From Pyropia haitanensis (taxonomy: Eukaryota > Rhodophyta > Bangiophyceae > Bangiales > Bangiaceae): a stretch of DNA of 64,000 bases. The translations under genes were made by a program, and so were the position numbers. Under the pieces are notes generated by a model, which saw only the letters and a list, made by a program, of their open reading frames with translations, made no database searches and was not told the origin of the DNA. Positions within the stretch are counted from its first letter, which is position 1, and the number at the start of each line of letters is the position of its first letter. The DNA lies in the NCBI GenBank assembly GCA_008729055.1, contig SDUX01000004.1, forward strand, positions 5,286,559 to 5,350,558. Reading direction: 5' to 3'. Positions 1 through 11,272 of the stretch are shown here, piece by piece.

Positions 1-1120
1 GGGGGGAGCAGTGGGCGAGAACAAAGTAGGCACACCAGGCGGGACATCAATGCAAGCCGATACATGCACAGCAGAAAGAGAAAGAGTGGGTGGTGGCGGG
101 CCTCGACGCGGACACGGACGACGGCGAGCAGTCGGACACGGTGGATGAATGACCACCTGATGGTGCCGCAGCCGCTTTCCGACGCCAGCCGCCACCGTCG
201 CGGAGGCCGCGGCGACCGCCGATGGTGACGACGACGAGGTGAACGCGGAAGGTGGTGGCCGCTCCTGCCCGCGTCAGGCGACCAACAACTCGATCCCGGC
301 AGGGCACCTGGCGGTGGCCGCCGCACATCCACCCGCACAAGCGACGGGCCGCCTCGAGCGGGCAATCGTCACCACGTCCACCGACGGGGCGGAGTTCCTC
401 GTGTTCCCTGCTCTTGTGGTGTGACGACATCAGCAAATAGGAAAGTAACAAACCTCGTCCCCCCACGGACCCGCTGGACCCTCTGCCTATGTTCTTCTCT
501 GTCGCAATGTACCGTACGCATCATGCTTAAAGTGTTTGATTCGTCCCTCGCATGTACTTTGCACCAGTTACCCCACGGACCGTGGATTGGAAATTCCAAG
601 TATTTACAATAAGTTGTATTTGTTAAATAGACGGATGGGGATCTTGTTTGCGCCACTCAAGGCTGGATTGGTCACGACACGCCAACGCTGTGCCGCGAGC
701 CTCCGCGGCTGTGCGCGCCCTCCTCCCTGCCGCCCCAACGCGTTGCGCTTGACGACGTCACCACCCCCCCTCCGCTCATCCCCCCGCGGCGCCTGGCGCC
801 CCGCAGCGTCCCGCTGTGGGGCTGGTGCATTGCCTTGTCCCCTCCTTGTCACGATTCGCCCGCCCTGTCTAGGCGCCGTGCTCTGTGCGCCTTGCGCAAA
901 GCCGACCTCCCCATCACCCCCACCCGTGTGGCGTTCCTTGCTGTGGCGGTGTGGTTGGTGTTGGTCGCTGGCGGCTGCCGTTGTGGCGGCGCTGCCTGGG
1001 GACGCCAGCGCCCGGGCGCGGCTGCCGCCGCCGTTTACAGCATCTGACCGGGCGACCCGTCCCCCCTGAAGCACGTCCTGCCTTTGCCCCCCCCTCCCCC
1101 CCCGCCCCTTTCCGGCCACC
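1..1120. other. 5' flank of the first gene, no gene recognised
   Basis: No conserved protein is recognisable on either strand. The stretch around 480-640 is clearly less GC-rich than the rest and contains an AT-rich patch (TGTATTTGTTAAATAG near 615-630), a plausible distal promoter for the gene starting at 1121. From 1060 to 1120 the sequence is pyrimidine-rich with C-runs, as expected of a 5' leader next to the start codon. Confidence 0.4.
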
Positions 1121-3328
1121 ATGGCGTCCGCGTCACCGCCCGCGTCACCACTCGCGCCTGGCACGCTGCCGGCGTCTCCACCCGTGCCCGGCACGCTGCC
1201 GGATGCACCCCCCGCGACCGACGCACGCCCAGATCCCGCCGACGACGCAGCCGCCGGTGGCAGCGCGGGCGATCCGACGGCGGCGCCGCCGGCGCCCGGC
1301 GTGCCCGGCGCGTCAGCGCAGCAAGGCCACGACGGCGGCAGCGGCAACGATGCGGCGGGCGGGCCGGGCGACGGCGCCGTCGACGGCCCGGGCAGCGCGC
1401 CAGAGCAGCAACGTGCCGACGGTGACCACGGCGCGAGCAGCGCGCCAGAGCAACAAGACGGTGGCGGCGGCGACACGGGGAGTGCGCCAGCGCAGATTGC
1501 CATCGAGGAGGACACGACCGCGACCGCGACCGCGACCGCAGCCGCACCCGCTGCCGCTGCCAGCAGCGGCGACGCGCCCGGCACTGCTACCGACGCCGTC
1601 GACGGCGCGCCGGACGCCAGCGCCGGTGCGGGCGCGCCCACACCCGCGCCCGCCTCCCGCTCGCGCAGCACATCACCGGCGGCGCCGGCGGCGAAACGGC
1701 TCAAGCCGGATCCAGACGGAGCGTCACCGCCGCAGCCGGGATCCAGCAGCGCCGGTCCCGCAGACGCGTCTTTGGACACGCCCACAAAGGAGCGCTACCC
1801 AGCGGCCGCTGACGAGCCGAATGCTGCCATGGCCGTCGGCTCGGCTGCGCCGTCCGTTGGCTCGGCTGCGCCGTCCGCGGCGGCAGCGGCGGCTGATGAA
1901 GAGCTGCCGATGCCCCGGCTGAGCCCCGAAGCCGAGACGGGTCTGGCGGACATTTTTAAGACGGGCGCCTGCTCGGCATCGGACGTCAATGGGCGGGTCC
2001 GTGAGTACCTGGCCTCCCTCCCGGACGCCACCGCTCGGGCGGCGATTGATGACTTGGCCACGCGCGACTTTTCGAGCGTCCGCAACCGACCCGCATTCGT
2101 CATGTCGTGCGTGAAGAAGGCGGCGGCGGCTGCGCTCCCTGTCGGCGCGCCTGGGGCGGCGTCAAGCTCGGCGGGGGCAACCGCTTCTGTCCCTCCGTCG
2201 GCGCTCGCGCACCTGCCCGGACCGGTTGGGGAGGGCCTCCAGCGCGTCTTCGCCACTGGTGTGTGCCACCCATCCCAGTTTGACGACCGCGCGATGGACA
2301 TCCTTGTGGAGCTGCCTACGCACGCGGCGGTGCGCGCGCTCTCTGAGTTTGCGGCCGTGCCGCCGAGCCGGGTGCGTAACCCGTCAGCCTTTTGGATGGG
2401 CCTTGCGCGTAAGCACAAGTCAGCTGTGGCGGCCGCCGCGCTGGCGCCTCAGACGATGCCCAACATGAACTACGGGCCCCCTCCTATGGCCCAGGGGTAT
2501 GGCACACCGCAGCAGCCGTATGGACAACCGATGCACCACCAACCGCCGCCGTCGTACGACTATCACCAGGTGCATCAGCAGCCGGCGTATGGCGGGTATG
2601 ACTACGGGCCGCAATATGGACATGGCGGGTACGGACCGCCCGCGCCAGTCGTAGGCGGTGGCGTGCCAGGTGGCGGCTACTATGATGCTCGCCCCCCGCC
2701 AGTGGCGTCGAGTATGGGCGGCGTTGCGCCCGGCTACGCCGTCCCGGGAGGCTCCCGAGTGGCTTCCCGTGTGGACGCCCTCGTCGCAGCGCGGGTGGTT
2801 CGTCCGGGCGATGTGGACGCGCGTGCGATCGAGGCGCTCGGGCGGCTGCGGGAGGCAGACGCACTGGCCGCGCTGGATGAGCTCGCGGCCGCCGAGCCGA
2901 GCCGCGTCCGCAACCCGTCGGCATACGTCATGGGCCTTGCCCGCAAGTACGCTGCCGCGTCGGCAGCGGCGTACCCCAATGCGGACGGGCCCGACGGGGG
3001 CGGTGCGGGGGGGGGCATGGCCAACCACGGCGGTGGCGCCGGAGCGGGTCCGGCTGGTGGCGGGCCGTCGATTGCTGGTGGGGGCCTGTGGAACACTATG
3101 GACGCGCGCGTACGGGAGAAGTACGAAAGCCTGGTGGCGTCGGGCGTGCTCCCGTCGGTAGCGTTTGACAGCCGTGCGGTGGCTGCGTTGGCGGGGCTAT
3201 CGCCGGCTGACGGGATCGCCAGCCTGGACGAGCTCGCCGCCAGCGACCCGACGCGGGTCCGTAACCTCTCTGCGTACTACATGGGGGTTGCGCGTAAGTT
3301 TGCGGCTCGCGTGCCAGAGGGTCGGTGA
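1121..3328 (+). CDS. Protein with four hnRNP Q-type acidic (AcD/NURR) domains
   Basis: Intronless 735-residue protein. The ATG sits in a good context (GCCACCATGG). Residues 1-260 are a disordered Ala/Pro/Gly/Asp-rich leader with a possible nuclear signal (AAKRLKPD). Four copies of one helical domain follow, at about 267-335, 365-433, 547-612 and 660-730. Each copy has the order: L-x-x-(I/V)-F or equivalent, a TG or SG step, a DxRA or DGR-like turn, then a highly conserved end, such as SSVRNRPAFVMS, SRVRNPSAFWMG, SRVRNPSAYVMG and TRVRNLSAYYMG. This is the pattern of the N-terminal acidic domain of hnRNP Q/R (SYNCRIP), where the matching segment is S-x-V-(Q/R)-N-x-S-A-(F/Y). Residues 440-540 are a Gly/Tyr/Pro/Gln/His-rich linker with prion-like composition. 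No RRM follows, unlike hnRNP Q. RNA or RNP binding is therefore inferred from one domain family only. The domain match is by eye but consistent across all four copies. Confidence 0.8.
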   Translation: MASASPPASPLAPGTLPASPPVPGTLPDAPPATDARPDPADDAAAGGSAGDPTAAPPAPGVPGASAQQGHDGGSGNDAAGGPGDGAVDGPGSAPEQQRADGDHGASSAPEQQDGGGGDTGSAPAQIAIEEDTTATATATAAAPAAAASSGDAPGTATDAVDGAPDASAGAGAPTPAPASRSRSTSPAAPAAKRLKPDPDGASPPQPGSSSAGPADASLDTPTKERYPAAADEPNAAMAVGSAAPSVGSAAPSAAAAAADEELPMPRLSPEAETGLADIFKTGACSASDVNGRVREYLASLPDATARAAIDDLATRDFSSVRNRPAFVMSCVKKAAAAALPVGAPGAASSSAGATASVPPSALAHLPGPVGEGLQRVFATGVCHPSQFDDRAMDILVELPTHAAVRALSEFAAVPPSRVRNPSAFWMGLARKHKSAVAAAALAPQTMPNMNYGPPPMAQGYGTPQQPYGQPMHHQPPPSYDYHQVHQQPAYGGYDYGPQYGHGGYGPPAPVVGGGVPGGGYYDARPPPVASSMGGVAPGYAVPGGSRVASRVDALVAARVVRPGDVDARAIEALGRLREADALAALDELAAAEPSRVRNPSAYVMGLARKYAAASAAAYPNADGPDGGGAGGGMANHGGGAGAGPAGGGPSIAGGGLWNTMDARVREKYESLVASGVLPSVAFDSRAVAALAGLSPADGIASLDELAASDPTRVRNLSAYYMGVARKFAARVPEGR

Positions 3329-4304
3329 GCCGCCGCCAGGCAGGGCCGTGTCTGCGTATTGGCATGATAACGGCCCCCCTGACCTTCCGCGTTGTGTCCC
3401 ACCTCTGGTGTTTGAATCCCCGCTTGGGCGTGAGAAGCTGCCAGTTGGTCCAAAGAAGAGTTGCAATGAAAGCAAAAAAGATGTTTGAGTACGGGGGTGA
3501 GATACCGTTCAGAGCTCGCTGCCACGCGCATGTTGTGGAGTATACGCATTCGTGAAGTGCCAGAACTTCCAATGGACGCGATGCTCCGGAACTGGACCTC
3601 ATCGGCCGGCCTACTCTGGACCATGCTCTCGGATACTAGAAAGTGCAAACGCAAACCTCCTGCGCCTGTGGTCAACGTGGGTGCGCAACGGCGCAAGCAC
3701 ACCCACGCGGAGCCCCAACCTCTCAATACCTCTGCGCTGTCAGTGCGGACCATGACAAAATCGGACAATGAGCGACGAGCAGGGACAACGCCGCTAGGAA
3801 GACAAACGTGTAAAAAGAAAATCAGAGAAGCTGTCCATGCCCAAAAGCTACCATCAGTTACGCGCGACCGAGAGATGCGATGCGAGCCGGTATACAGCAC
3901 AGAGCAAGGCACAGCCGGCGCTACCAAAAAAGTGCGCGGAATGGACAACCCACACAAAACAAGACGAGCCGTCAACAAAGAACCGACAATACAAGAGACG
4001 GACAGATAAACACACAATACAGCCAGACAGGCAGACGATGAGCGACGTGCTCTCGCTATACAACAATTCACAGCAACACACACAGATAGACAGGGTGGTC
4101 GCGCGGCGACAAACAGAAAAATGTAGACTTGGCGCCGGGCTCGGACATGGGCAGCGACACAGCGCGGCACTGCAAGGGATTGAAACCCACAGACAGAGGC
4201 CGAGCTCAAAAATGGGGACGCGGGCGGTGCGGCGACACAACAGTTACAGAGGTGGGGAAGGGTTGGGCTCTGCAAACAAGAGCCAATGACAACGCCCATC
4301 GAGG
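3329..4304. other. Convergent intergenic region, no gene recognised
   Basis: Lies between the 3' ends of the acidic-domain gene (+) and the Nit2-like gene (-). It is less GC-rich than its surroundings and probably holds both 3' UTRs. Long open frames on the minus strand here show no family motifs. Confidence 0.5.
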
Positions 4305-5663
4305 TCAGCTTGGCCGCGGCACCACCTCCGTCCTGTACACATCGTCCCGGCGCTGCTTTGAGATGGGCAGCGCGGTGCGCACAGAGTCAAGCAAGCAGCC
4401 GTCAATATCCGCATATACAATCTCCTACGCAGCCCACAGTCAACAGGGGGAGAACAGAACAGCACAAATCGACACCATCATACACCGAAAGCACGACGGT
4501 CGGGCGACAGACAAACAACTTCACTGCACGTCAGAACACTCCATTGTCACACTCAATCGTCGAGGCACAAAGCAACGGAAGCTGCGGATCCGCCCATGCA
4601 ATAGCGGAGCGGCAACATCGACGACGTCGTCGATACCCCTCTCTTGGCATTGGCAAAGAGACCCGCTGAAACGTACCGCCTCAAACTGAGCCGACCTCAG
4701 CACCTCCCCCCAAGGTGACACAATCATAGAGTGACCCCACGACGGGTAGCGCTTCTCGTCTGGGTCGTCGGACCCCCCACACGCCGGGCTGCACACCGCC
4801 AGATATACCTGGTTGTCCACCGCGCGCGCGCGGAGCAGCAGCTCCCAGTGCGCCGGCCCAAGAGATTTGTTGAGCGCCGCAGGGAAGACGAGCAGGCCCG
4901 CACCCGACTGCCGAGCCATAAGAGCCGACAGCTCCGGAAAGCGGACGTCGTAACAGATGCCAACGCCAACGCGGAGGGGCGTACTCACGGTACGACCCTG
5001 GGCGCCACTGGTGATGGCGCCCACGCCACCGGTGACGTCAGGCGACGCGGTAGGCGGCGTAATTGCCTCTCCGGTGGGCATGGGAAAGGTCGTCACCTGA
5101 TGACCGGGCGTAAACGTGGTCGACTCACGCAGCTGCAAACCGCCCGGCACATCCACGTCACATAGATGCATCTTGCGGTGCTTGGCAAGTAGCTCTCCCG
5201 ATGGTCCGACGACCATGGACGTGTTGTACAGACACCCGTCGTGGGGTGTCAGCTCAGGGATGGAGCCAGCCACAATCGTCACACCCGACCTGCGTGCCGC
5301 CACCTGAATGGCTGCCAACGTTGCGCTCCCATGGCGCACCGTGCCCGACGTGCCCACGCGGGGCAGCTCCTCGGCGTACCCGCGAACACGGCTCGTGTCG
5401 TAAGGGCAGTTAAAGCACTCAGGGAGGACAACGAGCGTCGCGCCACCGTCGGCCGCCGCCGCAATGTCCCGCGCGGCGGTCGCCAAGTTGGCCCGCTTGT
5501 CCGCAGTCACCCGCATCTGGCACAGGGCTAACCGCACCCGGTTGGGCGGGCGCTGGCGCACGGGCGGCATCCGGACGGGCTGCAGCTGCGACGACGAAAA
5601 GGTCGCGGCGTAGGAGGCGGTGTGAGCGCCCGGCGAAACCGCAGCTGCCGACAGGACCGACAT
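4305..5663 (-). CDS. Nit2-like carbon-nitrogen hydrolase (omega-amidase type), two exons
   Basis: Nitrilase-superfamily amidase, likely acting on alpha-ketoglutaramate-like substrates (function from family). Exon 1 is 4677-5663 and exon 2 is 4305-4421, joined across a 255-nt intron (4422-4676). The donor is GTACGT and the acceptor is GGAG; an alternative acceptor three bases upstream would add one Glu. The joined protein is 367 residues. The catalytic triad is visible: Glu82 in VVLPECFNCPYD, Lys164 in KHRKMHLCDVDVPG, and Cys237 in GVGICYDVRFPE. Exon 2 supplies the family C-terminus, IVYADID followed by LPISKQRRDDVY, which fits without gap to the exon 1 end WGEVLRSAQFEA. Reading through the donor gives an unrelated tail, which supports the intron. 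About 40 N-terminal residues before the domain (Ser/Ala-rich, few acidic) may target an organelle. A Gly/Thr/Pro-rich insert of about 35 residues precedes the Cys motif. Confidence 0.93.
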
Positions 5664-7685
5664 GATGCAAGCGTCGACACGTCAAGACGTCCGTCCAGCA
5701 CGAACAAGACAAGGCGGGGGGGGGGGAAGGGTGGTCAGATGGGAAGGGTGGACAGGAAGAAGGGGAACAGTGGGACGGACGCGGCCGATGCGGGAATGCG
5801 GGGCACAGCACCAAAACAAAAGTGGCCAAAAGGTCGAGTACTGCGACAGGGAAGGGGGTGGCCCGCCCACGACAACTGCTTTTGAATGCTCCGTCGCGTT
5901 GCGCGGGTGGCGAGTCGTACGAGTGCTGACGGCGAACGCGGGCGGGTGGAGGGCTCTCTGACACCCACTCGGGGGGGGGGGGGGGGGGGTGTCCCAAGCA
6001 AACGCGACGGCTACGGTGCGGACGTGACTTGTCCCGGTGACGACCGTGTCCTGCTCACCGCAAACTCAGCCATGGTCACTCGGACAGGTGGTGCCCCCTG
6101 GAAGGCCACGTGTGCGGCGCCAGGCCGACCGAGAAAGGTTGCCACGGGCTCAGACGGGCAAGGTATGAACGCCCGCATCGAACCTACCGCGTTCTGTACC
6201 TGCACAATGCTGGGAGGGGGGGGGGCGGGGTTGGTCGTGCAAAACCAATGACGCGGACATGGTCAGGATGGGCCATCCAGCCACGCAGCAGCGACCCCCC
6301 ATCACGACGACCGCCCGTGTCGCCCAGGACGGCAGCACGAGCTGGGCGTGGGCACGGGGAAAGGGGCACACTCACACGTGCCAACAGCGCCACGCCTTCC
6401 CCCCCCCCTCCCACCCCACTCGGAGCCAGAAAGACGGGCAATCAACCGCAACACTGCAACCAAAGACGGGCACGCGCCGACCGCCAGCCAAGCGGGCGAC
6501 GGCGTGGGACCGCCCCCACCCCCCGACGCCGTCGCCCCACTCCGCCGCGCCTTTGGCACCCCGCGCACAGGCCGGCTCTGCAAAGAGGAGAGACGCCCCC
6601 CCGCAACCGGATCTCTTCCACCCCACGTCCGAATGCAAGTGAGCACAGCACCGTCGAGCGCAGACGCTCTCTGGCAGAGCTCGGGACACGTCGTCGACCG
6701 GGCACAATGTCCAGGAGGTGCGGACTGCAATTAGTGACAAGAGAGCGCGGGCCGGCAGGCCACGCGGTCCCACCACACGCGGCGGGCTTGCGCGTAGAGG
6801 GCGTCCCGTTGCCCATCATCACACACCCGTTCCGGTTGACACTGGGGGTGACAAGCCGCGGCCGCCGCGGCAAGGGAGAGCCCTCAAGCCGTCGCGCTGG
6901 TCACGTCCCACGTCCCATCCGCTGGACCCCGCCTTCCACCCACTACCACCACCGGTTGCGCGACCACCGCACACCCAGGCCACGTGGTGACGGAGGGTGG
7001 CCGGGGGAGCGACGCGGCAACCACCTCCGGAGATGGCGATAGACGTTGGCGACAGGCGGCCAAGGAGGGCAAAGAGCCTCGCTCACTTTCCGAGGACGGG
7101 GTTGCTCCTCAGGTCTCGTCTGTCTCTGGCCGTGCACCGTGGCTGGGGGCGTCACTGATCTAGGCTGCACCGCTGCTCAGGTGGGGCTCTTGGATCCTGC
7201 ACAGGGGCCGGCCGACAGTAAAATGTGGCCGGGCACCGCTCTCCCCCGTCGAGCCGTTTCCCTCTGCGAAGCGACATCCTCACAAAATACGCTTCGCCGT
7301 CGGCCACCCCCACGCGCGTCTGCAGATCTGTAGCGAGGACTAGCTGTGCTTACATCAATGTGAGTGGAATACAATTGTCCCCGTCACCAAAAGCACAGAT
7401 TTACCGAGCAGGTGGCCATTCCAAGGACAAACAGTTTCAGAGTAGAAAATAGTTGAAGAAAAGTCAGTATTTCTTACCGTAGCAACACCACTTGTACAGC
7501 TATGCATTCGGACCACCGTGCAACTTCGCTGGAAGGGCCACCCCATCGGCAGCTCAAGTAAAAAACGAAGCTTCCACGCCCCCCTCTTTGCCAGTTTCTC
7601 CTCCGCCGCACCGCGACTGCATGGGAGAGCCTTGCCTGGCGTCGTGTGGCTCGTTTATACCCGTCCTGTGATCCCTGCCAACATC
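5664..7685. other. Divergent promoter region between Nit2-like and MsrB genes
   Basis: About 2 kb between divergently transcribed genes. It contains G-runs (5977-5989 among others) and many overlapping but motif-free open frames on both strands, which I read as composition artefacts. The 350 bases before MsrB (about 7350-7690) drop in GC. A TTTATA element lies at about 7652-7657, some 30 bases upstream of the MsrB ATG. That is close for a TATA box unless the leader is very short. Confidence 0.45.
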
Positions 7686-8840
7686 ATGACTGCCTTTGTC
7701 CTCTCCACCGGTGCCGCCTCGTTGCTGCGTCGATCCGCCCTGCTCCCTAGCGCTGCCGCTGTGAGCGCCTTCCGCCCCGCCTACCCCGCCGGCTGGCCCG
7801 CAGCCGCCGCCCGCGTGCGTCGCTCCGCCCAAGGCGTCGTCGTCGCCCGCGCCATGGCGGATGGCATCAAGGCGCCGGGGTCGACCAACGCCGACGACGC
7901 GGTATGGCGTGAGAAGCTGAGCCGCGAGGAGTATCGCATCCTCCGTCAAAAGGGCACGGAGATGGGCGGGACGGGCGAGTATAACAAGTTTGCGCCGGTA
8001 GAGGGCTTTTTCAAGGTACGTCTGCGGGGGGAGGGCGCGGCATGGGATGGGGGAGCCCCGTGCGATGGTGCAAGCCGCACGCTTGCTGTCCGATAGGTGT
8101 GGGCGCGGGGTGGCAGAGGAAGCGTAGGCGGCGGCCGGCGACCCAGTCGGTTGAGCAGGGAACCACCTGAGCTTTTGCCATTGCCGCGACGCCGGAGGCC
8201 CATTGTGCTGACATCCTGGCTGTGGGTGGTATCTTGAGCGCTGTTGCCTTACGCACCCACACCGCTGCGGCTTGCTGCGTCTCTTGTGTGTCTTTCTGCA
8301 TCATGCTCTCTTGACTGCTTGGCAGTGTGCTGGCTGCGGGAACCCGCTGTACTCGGCCCAGTCCAAGTTTGATTCGGGCTGCGGTTGGCCTGCGTACGTT
8401 TCCCATGCTGTTCTGCTTGTTGAGGGCTCTGCGGCTAATCACATTTTGTGCGGTGTACGCGCTCCCCCTCCCCTCGCTAGTTCCTGTTGTGCCATCACGT
8501 TCGCCTCTGGTGTCTAACCGCATCTGGTGTGATTCCCCCTGTGTTGCTGCGTGTGTTGCGGGTTGTGTCACTGGCGCGGGCTCCGCCTTGTGGTCGCCCT
8601 TTCCGTTTTGCGGCCATCAGGTTTGACAAGTGCTACACGGGGTCGGTCAAGACGGAGACGGACTTCTCGTTTGGGATGAAGCGCGTTGAGATCATGTGCA
8701 ATGCGTGCGGGGGCCATCTGGGCCACGTGTTCGAGGGCGAGAGCTTCACGGCCACCAACGAGCGGCACTGCGTCAACTCTGTTTCGATCAAGTTTGACAA
8801 GGGCACACCACCGGCTGCTCCGGAGAGCAAGGTGGTGTAG
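7686..8840 (+). CDS. msrB: Plastid-type peptide methionine-R-sulfoxide reductase B, three exons
   Basis: Reduces the R-epimer of methionine sulfoxide in proteins, a repair role in oxidative stress. Exons are 7686-8015, 8326-8393 and 8621-8840. Introns are 310 and 227 nt, both with GTACGT donors and CAG acceptors. The joined protein has 205 residues. The MsrB core is complete: structural zinc ligands in [10 protein letters not shown] and [17 protein letters not shown] with the usual position of a resolving Cys, and the catalytic Cys183 in ERHCVNS. The split codon at intron 2 restores WPAFDKCY. The leader begins MTAFV, is Ala/Arg-rich with no acidic residues for about 55 residues, and ends before ARAMADG. 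The early Phe is typical of red-algal plastid transit peptides, so plastid location is inferred. Canonical mature length and intact catalytic residues suggest an active enzyme. Confidence 0.96.
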
Positions 8841-9565
8841 GCGAGCGTTATGACAAGCCGGTCATGCTGTAGAGGCCCCCACCGTGGGGTGTGCCGCGTT
8901 GCCACGGCAGCGTTTGAATGCACCTCGTGCACAGACGCGACTGGCCGCACCTGGGTGTCGTTTTGGATAGTCTCCCTTCTCTTCCCTTTGCATTCCTCGC
9001 AACGGTCGCATCGCTCCCTCTGCCCGGTCGCCAATGGCCCGCCGTGCAGTGGGCTCTCCTCTCAGACGAGTGTGACTGGCGATGCGGACGCCGCCGCTGC
9101 AGACCACCCCCGCCCATCGTGTGTCTAAACGCGACCGCAGTGACGCGTCACAGAGTAGCGACCAACAACCACCCCACCCGAAAAGGCCCCGCCGGGTCTT
9201 CGTCGTTGTCGACCCGGGATAGTAGGGCCACTCGTGTTGGTCTCGAACGCTGGCATCGCCCAGACATGCGGCCGCCAGCCAGCCGCACCCGGCGGGGAGT
9301 GGTCACCTAGGATAGACAGGAGCCCAAGAAGCTCCCGCATGCCGCCTGATCGAAACTAAAGGCAGCCGTTCGCCCCGCCGCGTAGTCAAGGGCAACGTAC
9401 TGCCGGCCGTATGCGAGCGCAAGACACTGCGCGAAAAGGGAGTCGCCGCCGCCAGCTCTTGTGGAAGTGCAAGCCGTACGGGCTCCGCCAGTGGCGCGTG
9501 TCGATAGCAAACCGCCCCCCCCCCCACCCGATAGATCGCCTGCAGTCACGGCCGCTGCGAGGCCA
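8841..9565. other. Convergent intergenic region, no gene recognised
   Basis: Separates the 3' end of MsrB (+) from the 3' end of the Fringe-like glycosyltransferase gene (-). Mixed composition; nothing beyond likely 3' UTRs is seen. Confidence 0.5.
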
Positions 9566-11272
9566 TCAGCCAGTACGATGGGGCTGTTGCGCTTCCGGCT
9601 GCACGCCACGGGAGGTGAGGAACTCGCGCAGCGCGGCAAACTGCACCACCGCCCCCGTCGTGGCGTTGCCCGCCGCGGCGAGCCGGTCGGCCTCAAACTC
9701 GCGCAGCAGCCGCAGCTGCGACAGGGGCATCTTGTGGAATGTCAGCGGCTCTTCCTTGGACCGCCACCGCCAGCGGAAGCGCTGTTCGCCCAGCGCAATG
9801 GACGGGGAGTAGGGGAAGAAGTCGCGCTCAAACGTGCGCCCGAGCGACGCCTGCCCCGTCTGCGCCCTAACGGGGTACGAGGTGCCCGCCACGCCCGCCG
9901 AGCGGAGGCACATGGCCACCTGCATGTCCCCCGCCCAGCACGAGTGGTACCGGCGGATGCACAACGGCGTCGCCGCGACGAGCGCACGCGCCGCCGCCGC
10001 GTTGAGCACAATCCCCGAGCCGCCGTGGAAAAACGTCGGGTGCCGCACGCCGGCGGTGGCCTTGCCGCGGCCAAACTCGCCGCACCGGCTGACGAGGAAG
10101 GCCTTGCCGGTAAAGAGGGGCACCTCCGCGCCCGCGGGGCGCGGCGGCGGCGGCGTCGGCGCGCCCTCCACCCACGTGCCGGGGCCGACGACCGCGCCCA
10201 CCGTCGGGGACGTGGACGGGTCCATGATGCGGTGGCGGTCGAGCCACCGCGCAAAGTTGTCCAGGAACAGGTACGTGTCGTCGTCGACCATGACGTAAAA
10301 GCGGGCGGCCGGGAAGCGGTTGACGAGCAGGTGGAAGCCGGGCAGGTTCTTGTCCTTGTCCCCCCGCCAGCCGCCGCGCGCAAAGTAGGCGGCGAGGCTG
10401 TCGGTCACGCCGGCGACGACGCTACCACGCGCCAGGCCCCGCGCATACGCCCGGATGTCCACGGTGCCCAGCGCCGCGTCCGCCTCGTCCGACAAGAGCA
10501 GCAGGTTGGGCACCCGCCGCCGCAGCGACAGCCACCCGTCGCTCGTCTGCACGCCCAGCCGGGAGCCCGCCACCTCCCTGCCCGTCTTGACCGCCACCGC
10601 CACGTCGTTCATGATGTGCTCCCAGGCGCCCACGTACGCCCCACCAGAGGCGTTGCCGGCCGCGCCGCCGCCGTCCGCGTCCCGAGCAATAGGCAGGCCG
10701 GCGCGCAGGCGGGACTCGAGCGTCAACCGAGGGGCATCGCCCGCAGGTGCAGGGGGAGGTACACCGCCATCGTTGGCATCCCGAGGGGGCTCGGGCGCCC
10801 CGCCCCTGGCTGGAGGCCCCAGCTCGGTACCGGTGCCGCCAACGTCCCCCGCGCCTTGATCCGCGGGCGCAGGCCCGTCACCCTCCTCCCCTACCTCATT
10901 GCCAAGAGGCAGCACCGCCTCTGTCCCGTCTATTCCGTCGTCGGCCAGCGGCGCCTCCGCCACCCGCCACCGCGGCGCGTGCACGTGCGGCAGCACCAGC
11001 GGCTCGGCAGCGTCGGCGTCGGCGGCAGGGGCGCGCCGCGCCGCGGCCGGCGGCGGCGCGCCCGGATCCGCCGCGCCGTGCTCATCGGCGGCGCCCGCTC
11101 CCCCCGGCGGGAAGAGCAAGTAGAGCAACACGCACGCGGCGAGGACGGAGAGGAGCGTCGCGACGGCGGCGCCGCCCCGCTCGGACCGCGCCCGCCGCAG
11201 GCGGCGGCGGGTGTGGCGGGCCCAGCGGTGTACCTCGGCGAGGCGGAAGGCCGCCCCGGGCGACAGCTTCAT
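9566..11272 (-). CDS. Fringe/GT31-like type II membrane glycosyltransferase
   Basis: Predicted Golgi glycosyltransferase of 568 residues, intronless. I chose the Met of MKLSPGAAFRLAEV because it sits directly before a basic cytosolic segment (ARHTRRRLRRARSER) and one membrane anchor (VATLLSVLAACVLLYLLF), the type II layout. Extending upstream only adds low-complexity residues. After a Pro/Ala/Gly-rich stem, the catalytic region shows the metal-binding DxD as VMVDDDTYLFLDN (Asp330-332). It also has the acceptor-side motifs FFHGGSGIVL (about 415), CWAGDMQVAMCL (about 444) and a late TFHKM, all in the order seen in Fringe and beta-1,3-galactosyltransferase-like enzymes. Donor and acceptor sugars cannot be read from sequence. 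The neighbour upstream is a second glycosyltransferase in head-to-head orientation, so co-expression for cell-wall or glycoprotein glycans is plausible but inferred. Confidence 0.9.
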   Translation of the reverse strand: MKLSPGAAFRLAEVHRWARHTRRRLRRARSERGGAAVATLLSVLAACVLLYLLFPPGGAGAADEHGAADPGAPPPAAARRAPAADADAAEPLVLPHVHAPRWRVAEAPLADDGIDGTEAVLPLGNEVGEEGDGPAPADQGAGDVGGTGTELGPPARGGAPEPPRDANDGGVPPPAPAGDAPRLTLESRLRAGLPIARDADGGGAAGNASGGAYVGAWEHIMNDVAVAVKTGREVAGSRLGVQTSDGWLSLRRRVPNLLLLSDEADAALGTVDIRAYARGLARGSVVAGVTDSLAAYFARGGWRGDKDKNLPGFHLLVNRFPAARFYVMVDDDTYLFLDNFARWLDRHRIMDPSTSPTVGAVVGPGTWVEGAPTPPPPRPAGAEVPLFTGKAFLVSRCGEFGRGKATAGVRHPTFFHGGSGIVLNAAAARALVAATPLCIRRYHSCWAGDMQVAMCLRSAGVAGTSYPVRAQTGQASLGRTFERDFFPYSPSIALGEQRFRWRWRSKEEPLTFHKMPLSQLRLLREFEADRLAAAGNATTGAVVQFAALREFLTSRGVQPEAQQPHRTG

